Shown: positions 50,590 through 58,319 of the stretch, one piece after another
Layout: the number at the start of each line of letters is the position of its first letter
Numbering within the stretch: position 1 is the stretch's first letter
Source of the DNA: Solirubrobacterales bacterium
GTDB taxonomy: Bacteria > Actinomycetota > Thermoleophilia > Solirubrobacterales > 70-9
Length of the DNA: 64,000 nt
Direction of reading: 5' to 3'
Assembly: GCA_021155855.1 (NCBI GenBank)
Contig: JAJNAZ010000007.1
Span: 124,001-188,000 of the forward strand
Notes under the pieces: generated by a model
Told to the model about the DNA's origin: nothing
The model's input: the letters and a program-made list of their open reading frames with translations, nothing else
Database searches by the model: none
Position numbers and translations under genes: made by a program

Positions 50590-50682
50590 CGATCCCGGCT
50601 GTCGCACCGCGCCGTTCTCCGGGGAGTGGGTCGGTTGCGGCGGCGTCGAAGGTCCGGGTCCCTCAGCCGCTCCAGATGGTGA
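50586..50682 (-). ncRNA. SAM riboswitch (S-box) in the metH leader
   Basis: On the minus strand the S-box landmarks occur in order: GAGGGA at 50664-50659, GCAACC at 50638-50633 and GGTGC at 50608-50604. CCATC (50679-50675) is complementary to GATGG (50590-50586), which contains the metH ATG, so the closing helix P1 would trap the start codon when SAM is bound. The -10 TATCCT would start transcription at the 5' edge of P1. The 3' part between GGTGC and P1 is shorter than in Bacillus S-boxes. Confidence 0.8.
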
Positions 50683-50687
50683 TCAGG

Positions 50688-50693
50688 AGGATA
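50688..50693 (-). promoter_or_regulatory. -10-like TATCCT of metH
   Basis: TATCCT on the minus strand puts transcription start near 50681, the first base of the S-box aptamer. The gap to the next gene's end at 50742 shows nothing else. Confidence 0.5.
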
Positions 50694-50741
50694 GCGGGGT
50701 GTGGGAAATTCGATGGGGTGGCGCTGGGTGGACCGGCCCCG

Positions 50742-53054
50742 CTAGTTCGCGTTCTCGGTCACCCGGGCCGACCGCAGGCGCACCGGCGCGGCCGCGAGCG
50801 CGCGCAAGCGCATGTCCTGCCAGGTGACGCCCTCGCGGACCAGCGCCGGGAGGCCGAGCCCGACGGCGGTCGCGATCTCGACCGCCTGCAGGATCACTCC
50901 GTAGGCGAGCGCGTTCGGGGCGCTGACGTGAAAGCCGGTGGTCAGGACGCTGATCGTCGCGAGCTGGAAGATGCCGATGTTCGACGGTGTCGCCGGGATC
51001 ACCGCGGTGACGTTGACCGCGAACAGGACCGCGGCGGCGGCGCCGAGGTCGATCATCGGGTTGTTATCGAGGCCGAGCGCGGTGAAGAGCGCGAAGCAGG
51101 CGAGCAGCTGCAGGCCCCAGGCCCCGAGCTGGGCGCCGACGGCCAGCGGTCCGCGGCGAGGATCGCGGAAGACGACCAGGCCGGTGCGCACCTTGAGCAT
51201 CGCCGCGCGGATCGCCCCGACGACCCGGGCGATCCGGCCGGAGCCGCTCTGCTTCACCAGCTGCGGTGCGAAGACGACCGCGAGCAGGAGCAGCACCGGA
51301 GCCGTGCTGATCAAGAACAGCCGCTCGGAGCTGGCGTGGAAGAGGTCGGTGGAGGCGACGATCACCGCGCCGAGAATGACCAACGCGACGGCATTGAGCA
51401 CGCTTTGGGAGACCAGGGTGCCGAGCAGGACCGGGAACGACTCGCGCATGCGGCCTGTGCGCCGGGCGAGGACCATCGCCCGCGCCGGCTCACCCAGGCG
51501 CGCGGGCAGGGTCGCCGACATCAGCACGCCGATCATCGTCGCCGAGGTCACGTCGCGCCGGCGGAGCGGGGTGTTGGGAAGCGCCGAGCGGGCTATCGAG
51601 AGCCACGAGCTCGCCCGCAGCAGGAGCGAGGCACCCATCAGCGCGGTCGCCACCAGGACCCAGGTCAGATCGGATTCGACCATGTTCGTGAGCACGTTGC
51701 CGACCCCCATCCGCTTGGCGGCGATGAAGGTGAGCACGAGCCCGAGCACGCCGGCGGTCGCGAGCGCCAGACGGCGGGCCACTTGGCCGCGCCCAGAAGC
51801 CTGCGCCGGCGCGGGGTCGAGCGACGGCAGGCGCCGCGCCGGGACCGGGGGCGAGCCATCGATCGGCACGAATCCCTTGCGCCTGGCAAGCGCCTCGACC
51901 GCGCTGGCGGGCTCGGGCACCTCGGTGGTCAGGACGCGCTCGTAGACCGACTCCACCTGCTCGGCGATCCGCGGCCAGGCGTACCGCCGGGCGGATTCGC
52001 GCGCCGCCCGGCCCATCCGTTCGAGCCGGGCCGGCTCATGGCTCGCGGCCTGAAGCTCCTCGGCGAGCCGCTGCGGGTCCGCGGGCGGCACCAGCACCCC
52101 GTCTACCCCCTCGTCGACCACGTCGGCGTAGCCCGCGATGTTTGAGGCGATAACCGGCGTGCCGGCGGCGAAGGCCTCGGTGAGGATCATGCCGAAGCTC
52201 TCACCGGTGAGCGACGGTGCGCAGAGGACGTCGGCCTCGTGCAGGGCTCGCCAGAGCTCGTCGCCGCGGACGCGGCCGCGGGCGTCGATCCGGGCCTCCG
52301 CCTCGGGGTCAGCGAGATAGCGGCGCACCTCGGCATCCGAGACGCCGATCACGGTCAGTCGCGCCGGCTCGTGCTCGATCAGGGCCCCGAAGGCGGTGAG
52401 CAGGACCGGCAGACCCTTGCGCTCCTCCGGACGGCCCACGAACAGCACCCTGAGCTCGTCTGAGGCCGGTTTGGGGCCCGGTGGAGGCGCCTCGGTGTCG
52501 ACGCCGTTCGGGATCAGCTCGTAGGTGCCGCCGAAGAAGCGGCGCCCGGTCCAGGCCGCGGCCTCGGAGACCGCGATCCGCGCGTGCATGCGGTTGAACC
52601 GGCGCCGGGCCCCGACCAGGATGCCGAAGCCGTTCGTCCACCGGTTGGTGGAATAGGCATGAAAGGTGCCGACGACCGGGGCGTCCGGAAACGACGACGC
52701 GCTCCACGAAATCACCGGGGCGGGCGGCTCGTGGACGTGGACGACATCGGGGGTGTAGGCGCGCAGCTCGCGCTTGACCGCGGCCGCCGCGTTGGGAAGC
52801 CAGCTCAGGTTCGAGACCGAGCCGTTGGCGCCGACCGAGAACGTCCGAGTCAGGGGCACCAGGTAGTCGGGGCGCCGGCGCGACTCGGGCGCGGCACGAT
52901 GCAGCACCCGGCTGAGGCGGTCGGGCGGGTCCCAGGGCGCAAGCACCCGAAGCTCGTGGCCGCGAGCGATCAACTCGCCGGCGAGAGCCTCGACGTGCCT
53001 GTTCACACCGCCCCTGTAGGTCCAGGAATAGGGCGAGACTATGGCGATGCGCAC
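50742..53054 (-). CDS. Glycosyltransferase family 4 fused to a flippase-like membrane domain
   Basis: 770 aa fusion. Residues ~1-400 form a GT-B glycosyltransferase like PimA/GT4: IAIVSPYSWTYRGGVNRHVEALAGEL, DVVHVHEPPAPV, LIPNGVDTEAPPP, LFVGRPEERKGLPVLL and the E-x7-E region SLTGESFGMILTEAFAAGTPVIAS. Residues ~430-745 are an eight-helix LPG_synthase_TM (UPF0104/AglD-like) domain: LLRASSWLSIARSALPN, LMSATLPARLGEPARAMVLARR and VNVTAVIPATPSNIGIF. The combination suggests that a lipid-linked sugar is made and moved by one protein. The GTG at 53054 is 6 nt after TACCCT. The stop of the next upstream gene is 40 bp away. Confidence 0.85.
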   Translation of the reverse strand: MRIAIVSPYSWTYRGGVNRHVEALAGELIARGHELRVLAPWDPPDRLSRVLHRAAPESRRRPDYLVPLTRTFSVGANGSVSNLSWLPNAAAAVKRELRAYTPDVVHVHEPPAPVISWSASSFPDAPVVGTFHAYSTNRWTNGFGILVGARRRFNRMHARIAVSEAAAWTGRRFFGGTYELIPNGVDTEAPPPGPKPASDELRVLFVGRPEERKGLPVLLTAFGALIEHEPARLTVIGVSDAEVRRYLADPEAEARIDARGRVRGDELWRALHEADVLCAPSLTGESFGMILTEAFAAGTPVIASNIAGYADVVDEGVDGVLVPPADPQRLAEELQAASHEPARLERMGRAARESARRYAWPRIAEQVESVYERVLTTEVPEPASAVEALARRKGFVPIDGSPPVPARRLPSLDPAPAQASGRGQVARRLALATAGVLGLVLTFIAAKRMGVGNVLTNMVESDLTWVLVATALMGASLLLRASSWLSIARSALPNTPLRRRDVTSATMIGVLMSATLPARLGEPARAMVLARRTGRMRESFPVLLGTLVSQSVLNAVALVILGAVIVASTDLFHASSERLFLISTAPVLLLLAVVFAPQLVKQSGSGRIARVVGAIRAAMLKVRTGLVVFRDPRRGPLAVGAQLGAWGLQLLACFALFTALGLDNNPMIDLGAAAAVLFAVNVTAVIPATPSNIGIFQLATISVLTTGFHVSAPNALAYGVILQAVEIATAVGLGLPALVREGVTWQDMRLRALAAAPVRLRSARVTENAN

Positions 53055-53060
53055 CCGCGT

Positions 53061-53066
53061 AGGGTA
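53061..53066 (-). promoter_or_regulatory. -10-like TACCCT before the glycosyltransferase-flippase gene
   Basis: TACCCT on the minus strand ends 6 nt before the GTG at 53054; no Shine-Dalgarno. It suggests an extra leaderless start inside the two-gene run. Confidence 0.45.
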
Positions 53067-53094
53067 ACCAGCCGCGCCCCGGATGCGTGTACGG

Positions 53095-54975
53095 CTAACC
53101 CCCGTTCTGCAACGGACGCCCCGGACCGGTGGTCGCCCAGAAAAACCCGGCCGAGACCCCGAGGTAGATCGTCCCGATCACTAGCAGGACCGAACCGGAG
53201 TCGTTGGCGAGCGTGCCGACGAGCACCCCGGCGAGCGCACCGAGGAAACCGCTGCGCGCCGCCCAGCGCGTGCCGAACCAGCCGAGCACCGCTCGCCGCT
53301 TAACGAAGGCGGCGACCAGCACCACCACCGTGGCCATGAGCAACTCGGGGTAGACCGGGTCGGTGAAGCTGCTCGTCATCAGGGTCAGGCGCCGCTCGAA
53401 GACATCCACGAGGTCGCCCGCCTGACCCGCGCCGAGCACCGAACGGCTCAAGTGCGCGCCCCCGAGCGCAAGGTCGATCACGAGCAGGGCGGCCAGCGCG
53501 AGCACGGCTCCGCCGGCGACGATCAGGATTGCCCGCCGGCGCTCGAGGCCGAGCGCGAGCACGGCGGCGGTGGCGGCGCCGATGCCGAGCACGATCGCCG
53601 CCCCGACGTCGGCGCCGAACCGCCCCGGCGCGAACGCCGCCGTCGCGACCAGGGCGATGCCGACGAAGCCGGCGGCCCCCGCTCGCCGTTCGATCCTTGC
53701 TTGCGTCGCGAGGGCGGCGCCGGTGCCGATCAGGGTCAAGGTGGTGAGGATCGCCTCCAGCTCGTTGCCGATGCCGAAGAAGCGCACTCCATAGCCGGGA
53801 TTGGGCCCGAGCACCGAGAGCGACGTCAGCGGCGAGCCGGCGACGACGTCGACCGCGTAGGCGCCGACCGTCAGCCCGCAGGCGAGCGCAAACCCGGCGC
53901 ACCCAGCAAGCCACCGGTCGACCGCGAGCGCGCCTACCGCCGATCCCACGCCCATCAGCAACGCGGAGGCGAGCGTGCTGGCGTCGATCGCCGCCGCGAC
54001 CAGGAGCAGCAGGGGCGCGAGCGCGCATGAGAGGCCGAGCAGGCGGAGGGCGATCCGGGCACCGGGCCGCCGCCAGACCACCGCCACGAGCGCGCTCAGC
54101 GCCAGCCATATCCCCAGCGGGAGCAGAGCAACCGTCTCCCTGCTTGGGCGGGTCTCGAGCTGGTCCTGGAGCTCGGCGACCGCCGCCGGGTCGCGATGGG
54201 CGGAGGACGTGATCTCGCTCCCGTTCATCTCGTCGGGCACCTCCACCGCGAAATGCTCGAACACGGTCGGGGCGATGTCGGTCGTGGTGACGACGCCGTC
54301 GGTCCGGGTCGAGGCCGAGGTCAGATTGCCGCCGAAGCCGGGCCCGGCGACGCCGGCGGGCAACAGCTCCTGGTCCGCCCGTGCACCGGCGGCAAACGCG
54401 ATCAGCAGGTCGTCCGGCCGAAGCCCGTCGACCATCGCCGGCAGCTCGGCGAGCCGGATGCGCAGCACGCTGAGCCCGGGCCCGCAGCCGCTTGCGCAGG
54501 CGCTCCTCTCGGCGATCTGCACGGTGCCCTCGCGGTCGACCGCCATCAGCGTCGCGAGGCCGCTGTCGGCCTCGGCCGTGACCGGCACACCCTCGCCGAC
54601 GAGGGTCGAGGCGAGCAGGCCCGGCACGATGTTCGCCGGGGCATCCTCGGCCCGCTCGACCGTCCGCTCCCAGAGGCGCTCGGGCACCTGGCCATCGCGA
54701 AGATAGAGGCGGGGCAGGTCGCGGTCGTAAAGGCCCTGGTTGACCCGGTTGCCCTGGCCGACGTCGAGGAACGTCTGCGCCACCGGCACCGCCCCGAGAC
54801 CGGCGCTGACCACCCCCGGCGCGAGCGCCTCGTGCGCCGCGATCTCCTCGACGGTTGTGCCGTAGGGGAGCACGGCGATCACGGCCCGCGGCTCGTCCTG
54901 CGCGGCGGCGTTCGAGGGGGCGACCGCCAGCAGTCCGAGCGCTAGCATCGCCGCTGAGGCGATGCCCGACCGCAC
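53095..54975 (-). CDS. Secreted alkaline-phosphatase-like domain with C-terminal multi-TM region
   Basis: 626 aa from a GTG at 54975. A signal peptide (GIASAAMLALGLLAVAPSNAAA) precedes an extracytoplasmic domain of ~290 residues. It has AlkP-superfamily traits: LLIAFAAGARADQELLPAGVAG, then TTTDIAPTVFEHFAVEVPDEMNGSEI, which resembles the C-terminal metal region of phosphodiesterase/sulfatase proteins. Eight or more helices follow (LLPLGIWLALSALVAVV, ..., GALAGVLVGTLANDSGSVLLVIG). It may hydrolyse an envelope phosphate ester. The start is uncertain; ATG 54948 would still leave a short signal. The first 14 bp overlap the divergent HemQ-like gene's ATG at 54962. Confidence 0.7.
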   Translation of the reverse strand: MRSGIASAAMLALGLLAVAPSNAAAQDEPRAVIAVLPYGTTVEEIAAHEALAPGVVSAGLGAVPVAQTFLDVGQGNRVNQGLYDRDLPRLYLRDGQVPERLWERTVERAEDAPANIVPGLLASTLVGEGVPVTAEADSGLATLMAVDREGTVQIAERSACASGCGPGLSVLRIRLAELPAMVDGLRPDDLLIAFAAGARADQELLPAGVAGPGFGGNLTSASTRTDGVVTTTDIAPTVFEHFAVEVPDEMNGSEITSSAHRDPAAVAELQDQLETRPSRETVALLPLGIWLALSALVAVVWRRPGARIALRLLGLSCALAPLLLLVAAAIDASTLASALLMGVGSAVGALAVDRWLAGCAGFALACGLTVGAYAVDVVAGSPLTSLSVLGPNPGYGVRFFGIGNELEAILTTLTLIGTGAALATQARIERRAGAAGFVGIALVATAAFAPGRFGADVGAAIVLGIGAATAAVLALGLERRRAILIVAGGAVLALAALLVIDLALGGAHLSRSVLGAGQAGDLVDVFERRLTLMTSSFTDPVYPELLMATVVVLVAAFVKRRAVLGWFGTRWAARSGFLGALAGVLVGTLANDSGSVLLVIGTIYLGVSAGFFWATTGPGRPLQNGG

Positions 54976-55666
54976 GTTTGCCAAGTTCACCTTCTTCAAG
55001 CTCGACCCCGCCTGGCAGCGCCGCGACGCCGAGGCGCGGGCGGAGGATAAACGGGAGTTCCTCGCCGCCTGCGAGGACTTCGCCACCGACCGGTCGCTGC
55101 GCGCCTACTCGACCGTCGGCACCCGCGGCGACACCGACCTGATGCTGCTCGCCCAGAGCCCCCTGCTCGAGGACATCCACACCTTCCACGTCGTCCTCGC
55201 CCAGAGCGGCCTCGCGAAGTGGTCGACGATTCCCCATTCCTACCTGGCAACGACAAAACGCTCGCCGTATTCCGAGGCCGAGGCGCGACCGGAGATCTGT
55301 ACCTCGCAGCGTCGCTACTGCATCGTCTACCCGCTCGACAAGAAGCGCGAGTGGTACCGGCTCCCACTCGAGCGGCGCCGCTCAGTGATGGCCGAGCACA
55401 TCGAGATCGGCCGCCGGTACCCGGAGATCACGATCAACACGGCCTACTCCTTCGGCCTCGACGACCAGGAGTTCGTGGTCTCGTTCGAGTGCGACGACCC
55501 GGCCGAGTTCCTCGATTTGGTCGAGGAGTTGCGCGGTTCCGAATCGAGCGCCTACACACTGCGCGACGTCCCGATCTTCACCTGCGTCGCGATGTCGATC
55601 GGTCGCGCCCTCGACGCCCTCGACGGCACTGCGACTCCGCGCGCCGCTGCTCTGGCCGAGCGCTAG
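54962..55666 (+). CDS. hemQ: Chlorite dismutase-fold heme protein (HemQ/coproheme decarboxylase-like)
   Basis: 234 aa. In actinobacteria this family member usually decarboxylates coproheme to heme b. Marks: FAKFTFFKLDPAWQRRDAE at the start, LMLLAQSPLLEDIHTFHVVLAQSGL, the block MAEHIEIGRRYP with its His, and INTAYSFGLDDQEFVVSFECDDPAEFLDLVEELRGS. Whether all coproheme contacts are kept cannot be judged without alignment. TAGCAT at 54943-54948 is a possible -10, 13 nt upstream. Its TAG stop shares a CTAG with the stop of the convergent DUF6636 gene. Confidence 0.82.
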   Translation: MPDRTFAKFTFFKLDPAWQRRDAEARAEDKREFLAACEDFATDRSLRAYSTVGTRGDTDLMLLAQSPLLEDIHTFHVVLAQSGLAKWSTIPHSYLATTKRSPYSEAEARPEICTSQRRYCIVYPLDKKREWYRLPLERRRSVMAEHIEIGRRYPEITINTAYSFGLDDQEFVVSFECDDPAEFLDLVEELRGSESSAYTLRDVPIFTCVAMSIGRALDALDGTATPRAAALAER

Positions 55667-56073
55667 AACAGCTTCGCACGCTGCGCCGAGATCCGAAAGC
55701 CGTGCTCGTTGCGGCGATTGACGCACTTGATCCCACTCCGCTTGTTCTTGCAGCGGAACCGGCCACGCTCGATCTTCTCGCCCTTGCCGAGCACCGGGCT
55801 GCTCGGGTCGAGGGTCGCGTCCCCGGCGCAGACGTAGTCGGCGCGCCCGTGCCTGCCGACCGCGAGGCCGCCTCCCCAGTCGAGCTCGCACGACGGAGGC
55901 TTCGGCGGCGCCTGCCAGTCGTGGTTGCGGATGTCGCAGCGGGCACCCTTGCCGGAGATGTAGCAGCCGACGTTGCCGCTCGGGGAGCGAAAGCCGGCGA
56001 GGCTCGCCGATGCCGCGGGCGCACCCGCGCATACCGCGAGGAGCGCGATCGGGACGGCGAGCCGGCGGGCCAC
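55663..56073 (-). CDS. Secreted DUF6636-type protein
   Basis: 136 aa with signal peptide (VPIALLAVCAGAPAASAS) and a small domain rich in Cys: FRSPSGNVGCYISGKGARCDI, PPSCELDWGGGLAV, ADYVCAGDATLDP, FRCKNKRSGIKCVN. Six Cys in the mature domain suggest disulfides. The FRSPSGNVGC start matches DUF6636, secreted proteins of unknown function in actinobacteria. The GTG start at 56073 is 57 bp from the divergent FprA ATG. The gene's stop overlaps the HemQ-like stop in CTAG (55663-55666). Confidence 0.72.
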   Translation of the reverse strand: MARRLAVPIALLAVCAGAPAASASLAGFRSPSGNVGCYISGKGARCDIRNHDWQAPPKPPSCELDWGGGLAVGRHGRADYVCAGDATLDPSSPVLGKGEKIERGRFRCKNKRSGIKCVNRRNEHGFRISAQRAKLF

Positions 56074-56112
56074 AGCGCGCAGCCTGCTCGACCGCCCGTG
56101 GTTGCCATCCCC

Positions 56113-56118
56113 TACGCT
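56113..56118 (+). promoter_or_regulatory. -10-like TACGCT before fprA
   Basis: TACGCT ends 11 nt before the ATG at 56130 and there is no Shine-Dalgarno. Confidence 0.35.
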
Positions 56119-56129
56119 TTCGCGCTCGC

Positions 56130-57542
56130 ATGAGTGACCTCGGAAGCCTCGAGAACCCCCTGCGCGTGGCGATCGTCGGCTCCGGCCCGGCCGGGTTCTA
56201 CGGCGCCGAGCACCTGCTCAAGCGCGACGACGTCAGCGTCGAGGTCGACATGTTCGATCGCCTACCGACGCCGTTCGGGCTCGTCCGCGCCGGGGTCGCC
56301 CCCGACCATCCGAAGATCAAGTCGGTGATCCGGGTCTACGAGAAGACCGCCGCGCGCGGCGGCTTTCGCTTTTTCGGCAACGTCGAGATCGGCCGCGACC
56401 TGACCGTGGCCGAGCTCGAGCAACGCTACAACGCGGTCGTCTACGCCTACGGGACGGCGACCGACCGCCGGCTCGGGATCCCGGGCGAGGACCTGCCGGG
56501 GTCGCATGCGGCGACCGAATTCGTCAACTGGTACAACGCCCATCCCGATTTCGCCGATCACCGGTTCGACCTCTCGGCCCGGCGCGCGGTGGTGATCGGT
56601 AACGGCAACGTGGCGGCGGACGTCGCCCGGATGCTCGCCCTGCCGCGGGCCGAGCTCGACGTCACCGATACGGCCGACCACGCGATCGAGGCGCTCGCCG
56701 AATCGGCGATCGCCGAGATCGTCATCCTCGGCCGCCGCGGCCCCGCCCAGGCGGCCTTCACCAATCCCGAGGTGCGCGAGCTGGGCGAACTCACCGACGC
56801 CGACATCATCATCGACCCCGCCGAGCTCGAGCTCGACCCGGCGAGTCGGGAGTACATCGACTCCGAGGACTGCGATCCCACCCACCGCCGCAACGTCGAG
56901 ATCTTCACCGACTTCTCCGAGCGCCAGCCCGAGGACAAGCCAAAGCGCGTGGTGATGCGTTTCTGCTGCTCGCCGGTCGAGATCAGGGGCGAGGGCAAGG
57001 TCGAGAGCATCGTCATCGGCCACAACGAGCTCTACCGCGACGATTCCGGTCAGATCCGCGCCCGCGACACCGGCGAGCGCGAGGAGATCGAGTGCGGCCT
57101 CGTGCTGCGCTCGATCGGCTATCGGGGCATCGGCCTCGAGGGGATCCCGTTCGATCCCCGCCGGGGCCTGATCCCGAACGAGGCCGGCCGCGTCAACGAC
57201 CCCGAGCGGGGCGAGCAGGTCCCGGGCCACTACGCGGTCGGCTGGATCAAGCGCGGGCCCTCGGGCGTCATCGGGACCAACAAGAAGGACGCCCAGGAGA
57301 CCGTCGCCACGATCTTCGCGGATCTCGAATCGGGGGCAATCGGGAAGCGCGAGCCCGTCGAGCCACCGATCGAGGTGGTTCTGGCGGCCCGAGGAGGCGA
57401 CCACATCACCTACCTCGACTGGCAGGCGATCGACCGCGCCGAGGTCTCCGCCGGCGAGCCGCAAGGGCGCCCGCGGATCAAGTTCTGTCGCATCGACGAG
57501 ATGGTCGACGCGGCCCGGTCGGCCGACGCGGTCGCCAGCTAG
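56130..57542 (+). CDS. fprA: Ferredoxin/adrenodoxin-type NADP+ reductase (FprA-like)
   Basis: 470 aa flavoprotein passing electrons between NADPH and ferredoxin. FAD site RVAIVGSGPAGFYGAEHLL; then VDMFDRLPTPFGLVRAGVAPDHPKIK, the typical FprA block; NADP site VVIGNGNVAADVARML; AEIVILGRRGPAQAAFTN; ECGLVLRSIGYRG; and AVGWIKRGPSGVIGTNKKDA. The order matches mycobacterial FprA/adrenodoxin reductase. Next are BolA and Grx4, so the run 56-58 kb relates to redox and Fe-S handling, though each gene has its own -10-like box. Confidence 0.93.
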   Translation: MSDLGSLENPLRVAIVGSGPAGFYGAEHLLKRDDVSVEVDMFDRLPTPFGLVRAGVAPDHPKIKSVIRVYEKTAARGGFRFFGNVEIGRDLTVAELEQRYNAVVYAYGTATDRRLGIPGEDLPGSHAATEFVNWYNAHPDFADHRFDLSARRAVVIGNGNVAADVARMLALPRAELDVTDTADHAIEALAESAIAEIVILGRRGPAQAAFTNPEVRELGELTDADIIIDPAELELDPASREYIDSEDCDPTHRRNVEIFTDFSERQPEDKPKRVVMRFCCSPVEIRGEGKVESIVIGHNELYRDDSGQIRARDTGEREEIECGLVLRSIGYRGIGLEGIPFDPRRGLIPNEAGRVNDPERGEQVPGHYAVGWIKRGPSGVIGTNKKDAQETVATIFADLESGAIGKREPVEPPIEVVLAARGGDHITYLDWQAIDRAEVSAGEPQGRPRIKFCRIDEMVDAARSADAVAS

Positions 57543-57573
57543 CGGCACCGCCGTCGCGTGCGGGCTGCGCGCC

Positions 57574-57579
57574 TAGACT
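57574..57579 (+). promoter_or_regulatory. -10-like TAGACT before bolA
   Basis: TAGACT ends 8 nt before the ATG at 57588; no Shine-Dalgarno. Confidence 0.4.
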
Positions 57580-57587
57580 GGCAAGCG

Positions 57588-57824
57588 ATGGCCGATCTGA
57601 ACGAGCTCAAGCGGATGATCGAGGCGGCGCTCCCGGGAGCCGAGGTCGAGATGCTCGACGAGGGCGGCGGCGACCATCTGCGCGCGATCGTCGCGGCGCC
57701 GCAGTTCGATGAGATGAAGCGCATCGACCAGCATCGCGCGATCCGCAACGCGGTTCGCGAGCGCTTCGAGGACGGCTCGATCCACGCGCTCTCGATCGAG
57801 ACCACTGTGCTCGGGTCCGGTTGA
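57588..57824 (+). CDS. bolA: BolA family protein
   Basis: 78 aa. The BolA fold shows LKRMIEAALPGAEVEMLDEGGGDHLRAIVAAPQF (beta-turn GGGDH with His) and RAIRNAVRERFEDGSIHALSIET. BolA proteins partner monothiol glutaredoxins, sharing a [2Fe-2S] cluster with a His and a Cys. The monothiol glutaredoxin gene is next (42 bp), a typical BolA-Grx4 neighbourhood, which supports a role in Fe-S trafficking or iron sensing. Confidence 0.9.
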   Translation: MADLNELKRMIEAALPGAEVEMLDEGGGDHLRAIVAAPQFDEMKRIDQHRAIRNAVRERFEDGSIHALSIETTVLGSG

Positions 57825-57854
57825 CGAGTCCCCGATCGCACCGCGGTGCTGCGC

Positions 57855-57860
57855 TACCCT
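57855..57860 (+). promoter_or_regulatory. -10-like TACCCT before grxD
   Basis: TACCCT ends 6 nt before the ATG at 57867; no Shine-Dalgarno, so leaderless mRNA is likely. Confidence 0.45.
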
Positions 57861-57866
57861 GAACGC

Positions 57867-58271
57867 ATGGCGGCCGATCCACAGCTCAAGCAGCAGGTCG
57901 AGAAGGCGATCGCCGAAAACCCGGTGCTGCTGTTCATGAAGGGAACCCCCGACGCGCCCCGCTGCGGGTTCTCGATGCGGGTGGTTGGCATGCTCGAGCA
58001 GGTCGGGATCGACTACGGGGCGATCGACGTCCTGCCGGCGCTGCAGCCGCTGCGCGAGGTGACCGCGGAGCTCTCCGACTGGCAGACCTTCCCTCAGCTC
58101 TACGTCAACGGCGAGCTGGTCGGCGGCTGTGACATCGTCGAGGAACTGCTCGAGTCGGGCGAGCTGGCGGAGCTGCTCGGGGTCGAGCAGCCGGCCGAGG
58201 CCGCGGCTCCGGCGCCCCAGCGCATCCTTCCCGGCGGCTCGCAGCTGAGCCCGCCGATGCAGCCGGAGTAG
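57867..58271 (+). CDS. grxD: Monothiol glutaredoxin (Grx4/GrxD)
   Basis: 134 aa. Active site CGFS (Cys 33) in TPDAPRCGFSMRVVGML, then WQTFPQLYVNGELVGGCDIVEELLESGEL. This CGFS type binds a [2Fe-2S] cluster with glutathione-like thiols and works with BolA. About 30 extra residues rich in Ala, Pro, Gly and Gln at the C-terminus are not part of the fold. Actinobacteria generally use mycothiol rather than glutathione, so the low-molecular-weight thiol partner here is open. The ATG at 57867 follows TACCCT by 6 nt. Confidence 0.92.
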   Translation: MAADPQLKQQVEKAIAENPVLLFMKGTPDAPRCGFSMRVVGMLEQVGIDYGAIDVLPALQPLREVTAELSDWQTFPQLYVNGELVGGCDIVEELLESGELAELLGVEQPAEAAAPAPQRILPGGSQLSPPMQPE

Positions 58272-58319
58272 ACCGACTACCGGGCCGGGTCGCACGGTCC
58301 CGCCCAAGCCGGCTCGCCC

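Noticed and set aside
50604-50608. GTG at 50607 as an alternative metH start
   Set aside because: It is part of the conserved GGTGC of the S-box aptamer; the ATG at 50589 fits the riboswitch geometry.
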